The notes beneath the pieces are model-generated. The model saw only the letters and a program-made list of their open reading frames with translations, was not told the origin of the DNA and made no database searches. Shown here one piece after another: positions 1-7,374 of a stretch of DNA of 10,574 bases. Source of the DNA: Chitinophagaceae bacterium (lineage in GTDB: Bacteria; Bacteroidota; Bacteroidia; Chitinophagales; Chitinophagaceae); assembly GCA_023251335.1 (NCBI GenBank), contig JAHEZA010000046.1, positions 1 to 10,574 of the forward strand. Reading direction: 5' to 3'. Both the position numbers and the translations under genes were made by a program. Position 1 is the first letter of the stretch. Every line of letters begins with the position of its first letter.

Positions 1-938
1 TTAGCGTGTTCCCTTGAATTTTCAATGAATAGTCTGTGTGTGTTTAATCCACCACAAACAACCCCTGCCAGGTAGATGCCTTTCACATTGGACTCATAAT
101 TTGTTTCATTATAGATTGGCCTGCATACACCATCTTCTGACAATCGAACCCCTAAGTTTTTTATGAATGCAAGATTGGGCTGATAGCCGGTCATGGCAAG
201 AACCCAATCGTTTTCAATAGTTACGATACCATCCGGCGCGGAGATATCCACTTCCTTTTCTTTTATTTCTTTTATTTCTGAATTGAAATAAGCTTTTATC
301 GAGCCTTCTTTGATACGGTTCTCAATATCAGGCTTTACCCAATATTTTACACGCTCGCTAATTTTATCACCACGGATCACCATCGTAACGTTAGCACCCT
401 TGCGCCATGTTTCCAAAGCCGCGTCAATGGCGGAGTTGGCCGCGCCTACCACCAATACGTTTTGAAAAGCATAATAATGCGGGTCGTCGTAATAGTGTTT
501 TACTTTTGGCAATTTTTCACCTTTCACATTGAGCAGATATGGTATATCATAAAACCCTGTCGCAATTACAATATTGGCTGCCCGATATGCAGATTTTGAT
601 GAAGTGATGTTGAAATAATTTTTCGATTTTTTTACTTCCTTCACTTCTTCAAATAAATGAATGTCCAGATCGAACGAAGTAACAATTCTTCTGTAATACT
701 CAAGCGCCTCACTCCGGGTAGGCTTATTATTGTTACTTACAAAAGGAACATTTCCAATTTCAAGGCGCTCGCTTGTACTGAAGAAGGTCATGTTAACCGG
801 ATAATTATACAGGGAATTTACCAATACGCCTTTTTCAAGAATGAGGTATTTCAAACCCGCTTTTTTTGCCTGGATACCACATGCTAATCCAATAGGGCCA
901 CCACCTATAATAATGACATCAAAAATATTCGTTTTCAT
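1..938 (-). CDS. ypdA: YpdA-family FAD/NAD(P)H-dependent disulfide reductase (putative bacillithiol disulfide reductase), partial at left edge
   Basis: I translated this by hand from the minus strand: 312 codons run from the ATG at 938-936 with no stop, and the frame leaves the window with two bases of the next codon. YpdA proteins are roughly 320-330 residues, so little is missing. An FAD-binding Rossmann motif GGGPIG lies at residues 12-17, ATGFYD at 126-131, a second nucleotide-binding motif GAANSA at 165-170, and the C-terminal AGVVCGG at 291-297 is followed by FIENSREH. There is no CxxC pair, which separates it from thioredoxin reductase and agrees with YpdA. In Firmicutes YpdA reduces bacillithiol disulfide with NADPH in the cytoplasm; the same substrate here is inference. 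Position 16 is Ile where Staphylococcus aureus YpdA has Cys14. The gene stands alone behind a terminator and has its own 5' region. No clear Shine-Dalgarno sequence is present. I am confident of the family and less so of the substrate. Confidence 0.88.
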   Translation of the reverse strand, partial: MKTNIFDVIIIGGGPIGLACGIQAKKAGLKYLILEKGVLVNSLYNYPVNMTFFSTSERLEIGNVPFVSNNNKPTRSEALEYYRRIVTSFDLDIHLFEEVKEVKKSKNYFNITSSKSAYRAANIVIATGFYDIPYLLNVKGEKLPKVKHYYDDPHYYAFQNVLVVGAANSAIDAALETWRKGANVTMVIRGDKISERVKYWVKPDIENRIKEGSIKAYFNSEIKEIKEKEVDISAPDGIVTIENDWVLAMTGYQPNLAFIKNLGVRLSEDGVCRPIYNETNYESNVKGIYLAGVVCGGLNTHRLFIENSREHA

Positions 939-997
939 GGTACGCGAAGTTATTGGAATATTTTTATAGAAGATGTTGAAGTTCCACCCGCTTGTTC

Positions 998-1023
998 TCT
1001 AACAGTAAATGAACATTTATCGG
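998..1023. repeat. Imperfect direct repeat, copy A (upstream of ypdA)
   Basis: On the + strand this copy is TCT-AACAGTAAA-TGAACATTTATCGG. Copy B at 1092-1119 reads TCT-AAAACAGTAAA-GCAACTTTTATCGG. AACAGTAAA is identical, TTTATCGG is shared, and the rest differs at three positions plus a 2-nt insertion in copy B. The copies lie on either side of the hairpin at 1053-1086. Copy A is 60-85 nt upstream of the ypdA start. The function is unknown. Tandem operator sites for ypdA or a decayed duplication would both fit. Confidence 0.6.
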
Positions 1024-1052
1024 GGATTCCTCTTTTATATTTTATCCGCGCA

Positions 1053-1086
1053 CAAATCTTCCGGTTTTCGAACCTGGAAGGTTTTG
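1053..1086. other. Long imperfect hairpin with TTCG loop between direct repeats, upstream of ypdA
   Basis: The + strand folds as 1053-1056 CAAA with 1083-1086 TTTG, 1058-1062 CTTCC with 1076-1080 GGAAG, a bulged T1075, then 1063-1066 GGTT with 1071-1074 AACC, closed by TTCG at 1067-1070. That gives about 13 base pairs. It is not followed by a T tract on either strand, so it does not look like a simple terminator. It lies 115-148 nt upstream of the ypdA start and midway between two direct repeats. It could be an operator dyad or a leader-RNA structure; nothing in the sequence decides between them. Confidence 0.5.
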
Positions 1087-1091
1087 ATACA

Positions 1092-1119
1092 TCTAAAACA
1101 GTAAAGCAACTTTTATCGG
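1092..1119. repeat. Imperfect direct repeat, copy B (upstream of ypdA)
   Basis: This is the second copy of the 26-28 nt element described at 998-1023. On the minus strand, the transcription direction of ypdA, both copies begin with CCGATAAA and share TTTACTGTT near the other end. The spacing between copies (about 95 nt, near nine helical turns) would allow a looping regulator, but that is inference only. Confidence 0.6.
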
Positions 1120-1147
1120 ATGTTTCTATTTAACGCAGTTTCACAAA

Positions 1148-1180
1148 TTATAAAGCCGCAACACAGTCGCGGCTTTATAA
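1148..1180 (-). terminator. Intrinsic-type terminator hairpin after porU2
   Basis: The arms 1148-1159 (TTATAAAGCCGC) and 1169-1180 (GCGGCTTTATAA) are perfect inverted complements: 12 bp around a 9-nt loop. The hairpin begins 17 nt beyond the porU2 stop codon. In the minus direction the stem ends in TTTATAA followed by TTTG, which is U-rich rather than a clean U tract. It separates porU2 from ypdA, so ypdA probably has its own promoter. Confidence 0.8.
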
Positions 1181-1197
1181 AATCATTGAATGAATCT

Positions 1198-4100
1198 CTA
1201 TCGCATAAAATACATTTTGCCATAGCCTTTTGTAAAATATTGATCCGTATTATCATTTTTGTCGGTGAACTTATCCATTGATTTACCATTCAAATTGGTA
1301 AGCACTCTGTACAGGTAAACGCCATTCGCTACTTTTTGCCCATACATATCAGTGCCATCCCACTTGAATTCGGTAATATTTCTTCCAATATGCAAAGGCC
1401 CTAATTCGTTTGTCGTTATTTCTCTTATAATTTTGCCGGTGATGGTCAATATCTGTATGCGAATATTTTGCGGCACTTCCGATCCGGTAACGGTAAATAC
1501 AAATGCGGTAGAAGTGGTAAACGGATTGGGATAATTTAATAAATTTGAAATCATTGGTTTGCTGATTACTCTGAAATTTACGCGGTAATCAAGGTCTCCG
1601 GCAGTATTTCCAGAAACATCTTTTCCTGAAACAATCAATTCGTATTCATCGTCATCCCCGGTAAAAACCGGTGAAAGGTCTATGGATGCTGTATTATCGC
1701 CGGAAGCCAAATCAGCCGGAGTGAATCGCATGGTATCATTGTCAAAGTGATATGTTCTCAAAGAGCCATCAGGGTATCTTATCTGCACTTTCAATAAGGA
1801 GGTGTCATTTAGTGCCCTTGATTTACTTTCATCTTTCAATTTTACTATGATGTGCGGCCTTGCCGAAACGATATCACTGTTTAATATATGAACGCCGTCA
1901 AAAGTTACATCCATCAGCGGATTGTATTTATCTGACCGCACATAGAAATTGGTGTATAAAAAATTATTAAAAAGATATTGCTCGGGTTGGTCATTATCAG
2001 GATTGAAATTTACGAAGATGGTATTTTGGCCCGGATACTGTTTGGTATCAATATCATATTTTATCGTGATGGTGTCGCCGCTTATCAAAGGCTTCTGTCG
2101 CGGAACAGAAATTACATGCGCCACATTATTGTTGTCCGTAATAATCAATTTCACTTTCATGCTGTCGAAAGCACGAATGCTTATATTTTTAAACGAAATC
2201 CCAAAATGCAATATCTCACCCAAATCCAACGAGTCTTTTGATGTAAAAAACAGGTTTGGTGAAAGCGCTCCTTCAGGCGGTGTTTCATAATTCAAACGCC
2301 AGTAGGTAAGTTGGTAGGGCGTAAGGGTAACGCTATCCACATTTCGCATCTTCAACTGGATGTAAGGATATTTGGAAGCATTCACAGAAGAAATATTCAC
2401 GTCTTGCTGCGATTTATTTACATTGAAAAGTGTAGTGCTATTTCCCAACGTATCAATCCCGATGATTTGTACAGTCGGATTATCAGCCGAATTAGTTTCG
2501 AGGCTGGTTCCTCTCCAGTGCATTTCTTTCCAGGATATTGCCGGACCAAATTTTGGTGAGGTAATATAACCCAATGTATCAGCGCTTATAAAGTTTTTTC
2601 TGAGATTTACCTGATCCGTTGTTCCTGTGGTAAAATCAAAAACAGGAATGAAATCAGGATTGTTTTTTTGATAAATGAAACCAAAGGCGCGAGGGCGATA
2701 GAAAGAATCAATTAAAACAAAGCCCTGGTTTTTTAATCTATGATAAAGTGAATTGCCGTGTCCGAATGCAGTGGTGTCGGCTTCCCATTTGTCAGCATAA
2801 ATATTTGTTGCACTATCGGGCCCTGTTATGTTCCTGACCATGACGATATAATTTTCCGGGATGGAATCGAGGAAACGCATAGCAGCCTGCCTGTCTTCTT
2901 TAGTAGTTGTATTGAAAGCGAAATTCGCCGCCCTGGAAGGATCGCAAGCTGGTTTCAACCCTGTGTTGTTCGTATTAATCCAGGGTTTTAAAGTAACAGG
3001 GTCCACTACATTAAAGATGATATTGTTGGAAGCGCTACAAATGCCTTTTGAGAAATCATAATTATTAATACCGACGAAGCAGTCTGAGGCTGTAGCGCCA
3101 CCGGTTGGGAAAACAGTATTTCTTAATTGCAGATAGTTTAGAACGCTGGAAAACTTCCATTGTCTCGATTCACTTTCAAGTTTAATGTGTTGCGTATCCG
3201 AAGCCAATTGCTGGTAGTAGTGCGATTGATTAGCTCCTTCCGAACTGTTTTTTAAATAGATAAAAGAAGTGCTGTTCCAATGATAATCCGATGCGGAACC
3301 TGACGCAGGTTTCTCTGCTACTCTCCAATAATAAACCGTATTGTCGGTATAGCTGAATCCCGGATCAAATTCTATAATACCACCTTTTTGATTCACCGTT
3401 TTTGAAATTTTCAAGGATGAATTAAATAAAGCCGTTGTGTCTATTTCCATTACGTAATCATGTGTGTTGCTCGTCGGGCTTGCAGTAGAAGCATATAATT
3501 TTTGGTTGGCGAGATTGATGATCGCGTAGTCTCCCGGGTAATCAGGTTTTAACTCATCTTCATAAATAAAAAATTCCTTTGTAATACTATTATTACTTTC
3601 GGACATTTCATTCACTTCGTTGCCCGCATCAATAGTCACGGTAATTTTATTAAGTCCTTTATCACGTGTAGATATGATAGGGATACTTATGGTTATTGAA
3701 TCGGAATAATAGGGCGCTACAATTCTTTTTCTCAACAGGATATCTGTGCTACCGTTGGGGTAGGTTCTTTTTACTTCAAAAGTAACTGAATCATTTAACG
3801 CGCGGCCAATATTATAGGTTATCGCTTTTAGTGTAAAATTATCGGCTGAAACTGAGATGAATTGTGGATTGATCAAAACGTTCTGATCTTCCATCACATA
3901 ATCAGGCTTGGGCTGCGGATTTATCACCAAAGCTGGATCTCCATGAAGCGCCAGTTCTTCCAGGTGTATCCTTGTGAAAAAAGCTATAGAAGGATTGGCA
4001 CCATCCAAATTTTTTATGGTGTTTTTCATGTCTTCACCAACAGATCTTCCATAATTTGTTTCACCTATCTGATGATACATTTGTAAGTTATAGTTATTAA

Positions 4101-6252
4101 GAAAAGGCCCTATACCAAAATGAGTATCTGCCAGGAATCCGATACTTCCCCGTTCTTTGGCAAGCACATAATTTTCGGAGATAGATAAATTATTTTGGAT
4201 AATACGAAGAGAATCGAAAATGTAATTGTTCCCGGCCGTGCAACCACTTACAACAAAGAAAGGGTACTTGCCGGTATTATTGTAATCCGAAGGATCGCTT
4301 AAATTGAAAGCTAATGTGGTGGCCGAGGAATGTCCAAAATAATCGAGGATCCCTACGCCGCTATTCATCAACTGTGTGATGCGAATACCCGAAGCCAACT
4401 GGACTGGCGCACTGGATGCTTTTGAAAAATTCTCTACATCTCCGCCAAACAGCGTGTCTTCCAGGATGTCTCTATATAAACCAGTGTAGTATCCAAATTC
4501 AGCATTGTCTGAACTATCAGCGCCGCCAACAATGCTTATTACTTTTTTCATCCATAATTTATTGTCAAGCGTTTGGGTCGTAGAATTTTGAGTTTCTTCA
4601 TACTCTTTTATTTTTTGCAGGTAATTACCAACTTCATCGCCTGAAATAGCAGAGAGCCGGCCTATCGGTACGCTGGGAATCGCACTTGCTCCGTAAGGAG
4701 ATGACAATAAAACATCGGATGCGGGATAGCCAAAGGTAGGTACCAGGTTCAGCTTGTCAGCGTATTTACTGGATTGATTTAAAGTGTAATCAGCATATTC
4801 AGTTCCTTTTCCGACTAAAAAAACATATTGGGGTTTTGTTGAAAAAGTTCCAACTGCGTATTGTATGAAATCTTTAATAGCCGAAGGGTGCTTCTTAATT
4901 CCATAAGCAAATTGATCTACCAGCTCATGTATGTCAATAATTTTTGTTTTATAACTACCACCTGCAGCAGAGCTTCTGTACTGGCTATATAAATCAACAT
5001 TGTTATCACCGTTGGCACTTGTATAGAGTAACGGATTGCTGATAATAAGATAATTTCCCTGGTTAGCAGAAATGCCATAATCCAAAAATTTTCTTTTTTC
5101 GATAGAAGAAATATTTCTAACAACAGAGGGCGCTTCGCTTGAAAGCTGGAATCTTCTCAGGCTAACGTTAGAAGGAGGCAATACAAATTTTACTTTCCCC
5201 GCCGTGCTGATATCTCCCAGGTATCTTTTATTGGAAGTGATATCAAACAAAACCGGGGCAGTAGTCCCATAGTTAAAATTATCAATCACCAGGTAATTGC
5301 CAACATTAGAAGCAGGTAATTGAAAATAAAAATCGGTTTGATTATTAAAATTGAACGTGCTTGGATAAGTGATTTCATCAAATGCAACTACATACCTATC
5401 CACGGAAACCGCAGAAGTGTTTTCAAAAGTAATCTGCAAATTATTTAAATCAAGAAAGGCGCTGATCGGAATATTGGCGATTTCCTTTTTTAAATAAGTG
5501 AAAAAGGGCATTGATTCATCATCAACAACCGTATTATAGATACTTACTTTTATATTTCTGCTGTTAATGGCATTGCCTGCCACTCCAAATCTGAGCGTCG
5601 CATTCGGGCCGTTTTTATAAAGATTAATATTTGAGAAACCCGCCGAGAGAGAGCGGTTTGGGTAAACATCCTGGCTGGTCCAGCCTTCGCCAATATCATA
5701 GGAAGATGAGTAAACATAAGTCCCTGGATTTAACGCATAGCCGGGGTTGAGTTTATCTCTGAAGTAATTTGCCTTTACGTTCATAAAATAAGGCTCTGGA
5801 GTCAGTGTGGTACCGGTAACGTTATTGGCGTCGTCACTATATCTTAGGTTATTTCCAGAAGGATTTACTGTAAGGAAGTAGGCTGCGGTATCTGTTTGTA
5901 AGCTGTAATGATCGGAGAGTTGGTAATCCGCCACTCTGTATAATTTGGTATCTGGCTTTCCATCATTCATCTGTCCCCAAAATTCGATATATCCGGACGT
6001 GGGCAAAGGTCCTGTGGGCGCACTTGTGTACAAAGTAACCTGCTGTCCATTTCTCCAAAGTTGAAATTGTTCGGCAGGAGTATTTCCCAGGCCCAGGCCG
6101 TTCAGGGTTGATTGGGTAATTTGACAAAGGCCATCATTGGCCACCTTAAACTTATAGTAGGTTTTGCTGTAATCAATCCAACTATTGGAGTAAGGCTGGC
6201 TGTAGCCTAAAGCAGTGATAAAAATAAAAAATATGGTAATAAATTTTTTCAT
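1198..6252 (-). CDS. porU2: PorU2-like C25 (gingipain-family) T9SS sortase with multidomain C-terminal half
   Basis: The product is 1684 residues, against about 1150 for classical PorU. A signal peptide covers residues 1-18 (cleavage near GYS-Q), followed by an N-terminal beta-rich region to about 395. The C25 protease domain spans about 398-778, with catalytic His641 in YFGHSSA and Cys671 in VSGCTAGN, and ends in HGDPAL (770-775). After it come a CARDB-like domain (about 783-898, ending NEVNEMSESNNS), a fibronectin-III-like domain (about 905-1000), an ILEI/PANDER-like domain (about 1057-1197), a beta-sandwich region (about 1200-1325), a second CARDB-like domain (about 1330-1440), an Ig-like domain (about 1445-1562) and a T9SS-type C-terminal domain from NYPNPF (1573) to the end. 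PorU cleaves sorting domains at the outer membrane and attaches cargo to the surface. That this paralogue does the same is inference from the retained Cys/His pair and the adjacent PorV-like gene. Its start lies 15 nt after the porV2 stop, so the two are probably co-transcribed. Confidence 0.88.
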   Translation of the reverse strand: MKKFITIFFIFITALGYSQPYSNSWIDYSKTYYKFKVANDGLCQITQSTLNGLGLGNTPAEQFQLWRNGQQVTLYTSAPTGPLPTSGYIEFWGQMNDGKPDTKLYRVADYQLSDHYSLQTDTAAYFLTVNPSGNNLRYSDDANNVTGTTLTPEPYFMNVKANYFRDKLNPGYALNPGTYVYSSSYDIGEGWTSQDVYPNRSLSAGFSNINLYKNGPNATLRFGVAGNAINSRNIKVSIYNTVVDDESMPFFTYLKKEIANIPISAFLDLNNLQITFENTSAVSVDRYVVAFDEITYPSTFNFNNQTDFYFQLPASNVGNYLVIDNFNYGTTAPVLFDITSNKRYLGDISTAGKVKFVLPPSNVSLRRFQLSSEAPSVVRNISSIEKRKFLDYGISANQGNYLIISNPLLYTSANGDNNVDLYSQYRSSAAGGSYKTKIIDIHELVDQFAYGIKKHPSAIKDFIQYAVGTFSTKPQYVFLVGKGTEYADYTLNQSSKYADKLNLVPTFGYPASDVLLSSPYGASAIPSVPIGRLSAISGDEVGNYLQKIKEYEETQNSTTQTLDNKLWMKKVISIVGGADSSDNAEFGYYTGLYRDILEDTLFGGDVENFSKASSAPVQLASGIRITQLMNSGVGILDYFGHSSATTLAFNLSDPSDYNNTGKYPFFVVSGCTAGNNYIFDSLRIIQNNLSISENYVLAKERGSIGFLADTHFGIGPFLNNYNLQMYHQIGETNYGRSVGEDMKNTIKNLDGANPSIAFFTRIHLEELALHGDPALVINPQPKPDYVMEDQNVLINPQFISVSADNFTLKAITYNIGRALNDSVTFEVKRTYPNGSTDILLRKRIVAPYYSDSITISIPIISTRDKGLNKITVTIDAGNEVNEMSESNNSITKEFFIYEDELKPDYPGDYAIINLANQKLYASTASPTSNTHDYVMEIDTTALFNSSLKISKTVNQKGGIIEFDPGFSYTDNTVYYWRVAEKPASGSASDYHWNSTSFIYLKNSSEGANQSHYYQQLASDTQHIKLESESRQWKFSSVLNYLQLRNTVFPTGGATASDCFVGINNYDFSKGICSASNNIIFNVVDPVTLKPWINTNNTGLKPACDPSRAANFAFNTTTKEDRQAAMRFLDSIPENYIVMVRNITGPDSATNIYADKWEADTTAFGHGNSLYHRLKNQGFVLIDSFYRPRAFGFIYQKNNPDFIPVFDFTTGTTDQVNLRKNFISADTLGYITSPKFGPAISWKEMHWRGTSLETNSADNPTVQIIGIDTLGNSTTLFNVNKSQQDVNISSVNASKYPYIQLKMRNVDSVTLTPYQLTYWRLNYETPPEGALSPNLFFTSKDSLDLGEILHFGISFKNISIRAFDSMKVKLIITDNNNVAHVISVPRQKPLISGDTITIKYDIDTKQYPGQNTIFVNFNPDNDQPEQYLFNNFLYTNFYVRSDKYNPLMDVTFDGVHILNSDIVSARPHIIVKLKDESKSRALNDTSLLKVQIRYPDGSLRTYHFDNDTMRFTPADLASGDNTASIDLSPVFTGDDDEYELIVSGKDVSGNTAGDLDYRVNFRVISKPMISNLLNYPNPFTTSTAFVFTVTGSEVPQNIRIQILTITGKIIREITTNELGPLHIGRNITEFKWDGTDMYGQKVANGVYLYRVLTNLNGKSMDKFTDKNDNTDQYFTKGYGKMYFMR

Positions 6253-6267
6253 GTTATTCGGTTGATA

Positions 6268-7374
6268 CTATTTCTTTTTCTTTTTTATCAAATCAATTTT
6301 CAATGAAAAAACGTGGGTGTATAATGGATTTGATTGATTAGCAAGATTGGTAAATGCATAATCAATACTGACATTATTTAATTTGAAACCTGCGCCAAGA
6401 CTGGGCTGGTAGATCCATACTTTTTTCTGATTCGTGGTATCGCCATCGGCCAGCGCCTGCTGAAAATTCGAAATGCCTGCTCTTACGAAAAATACATTTT
6501 TGATAGCAGCTTCCAAACCGGCGTGGGGGTCAATACTGAGGGTCTTACTTCCAATTACTGTATTTCTTTGTCCATCGAAAGTAAAGTCCAAATCAGCTTC
6601 GGCTAAAAGACTTACGGACTTACCCAGCCGGAAATTGTAAGAATTACCAACCGTAAGCCTTGGAGAAGTAAGTTCTGTTGATTTTACAGGTATTGCGTTT
6701 TCGGTAAGATAGAGCACTTCTTTTTCTTTTTCATCAAAATGGAACGACCATGCGTTAAATGTAGTCGTGAGATCTTTAGCAACGATACCCAGGCTCCAGC
6801 GATTTTTTTCCATCTTAAAACCCGCATCTATACCGAAGCCCCAGGCGGTAGCGAAATGCCCTACTTTTCTATAAATAATTTTTGCATTCGCGCCAAAGCT
6901 TGTTTTTAAGCCATCTTTGTCGGTTATCTTTTGAGCAAATGAAAATAAAAAGGCATAATCGGCAGAAGAAAAAGTAGTGATATTTCCATAATTGATACTA
7001 CCATCAGGCTCCACCAGGAAAAGCGTATTGGGAATATCGTCTACAGCAAAACGCAAAACCGTCAAGCCTAATACTCTTTTATTATTATCTACCGGAATGG
7101 CTACATTCCCAAAATCGTATTTGCCTATGTTATCAAAATAGCTTGCGTGCATCAGGTTTACCGATGGGGCATTTTGAACCCCCACCAATGCTGCCGGGTT
7201 CCAATATCCAGCTGTGCCGTCAGATACAGACGCTGCTTGCGAAGCTCCCATCCCTAAGCCCCGCGCTCCGGCGCCGATGTTCAAAAATTCGTTAGAATAT
7301 TTTCGAAACTGTGAGAATCCAAGACATGGCAATAATAAAAACAAAAGTATTTTGAAAAAGAGAAAGATTCTCAT
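6268..7374 (-). CDS. porV2: PorV2-like outer-membrane beta-barrel protein (PorV/PorQ family)
   Basis: The product is 368 residues, typical for the family. A signal peptide covers about 1-21 (a hydrophobic run, cleavage near GFS-Q), and the PorV hallmark follows: LNIGAGARGLGMG at 31-43 and WNPAAL at 58-63. The remainder alternates as in a FadL-like beta-barrel, with many aromatic strand ends. PorV binds PorU and shuttles T9SS cargo from the translocon to the sortase at the outer membrane. Together with the PorU2-like gene 15 nt downstream, this suggests a parallel shuttle/sortase pair. The protein ends in VFSLKIDLI followed by five lysines, so the last strand is not at the extreme C-terminus. 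Transcription probably starts in the divergent region shared with tyrS. I am confident of the family; the exact partner is inferred from synteny. Confidence 0.87.
   Translation of the reverse strand: MRIFLFFKILLFLLLPCLGFSQFRKYSNEFLNIGAGARGLGMGASQAASVSDGTAGYWNPAALVGVQNAPSVNLMHASYFDNIGKYDFGNVAIPVDNNKRVLGLTVLRFAVDDIPNTLFLVEPDGSINYGNITTFSSADYAFLFSFAQKITDKDGLKTSFGANAKIIYRKVGHFATAWGFGIDAGFKMEKNRWSLGIVAKDLTTTFNAWSFHFDEKEKEVLYLTENAIPVKSTELTSPRLTVGNSYNFRLGKSVSLLAEADLDFTFDGQRNTVIGSKTLSIDPHAGLEAAIKNVFFVRAGISNFQQALADGDTTNQKKVWIYQPSLGAGFKLNNVSIDYAFTNLANQSNPLYTHVFSLKIDLIKKKKK

Noticed and set aside
657..887. 76-residue + strand open frame antisense to ypdA
   Set aside because: The minus strand carries continuous YpdA motifs across the same stretch. 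The + frame has no family resemblance.
13..938. Thioredoxin reductase identity for the left-edge flavoprotein
   Set aside because: There is no CxxC redox pair, and the ATGFYD, GAANSA and FIENSREH features fit YpdA rather than TrxB.
1949..2290. 113-residue + strand open frame inside porU2
   Set aside because: It is antisense to a well-supported coding region with clear beta-domain sequence and has no recognisable motif. It is a shadow frame, like the other short + strand frames across 1352-4086.
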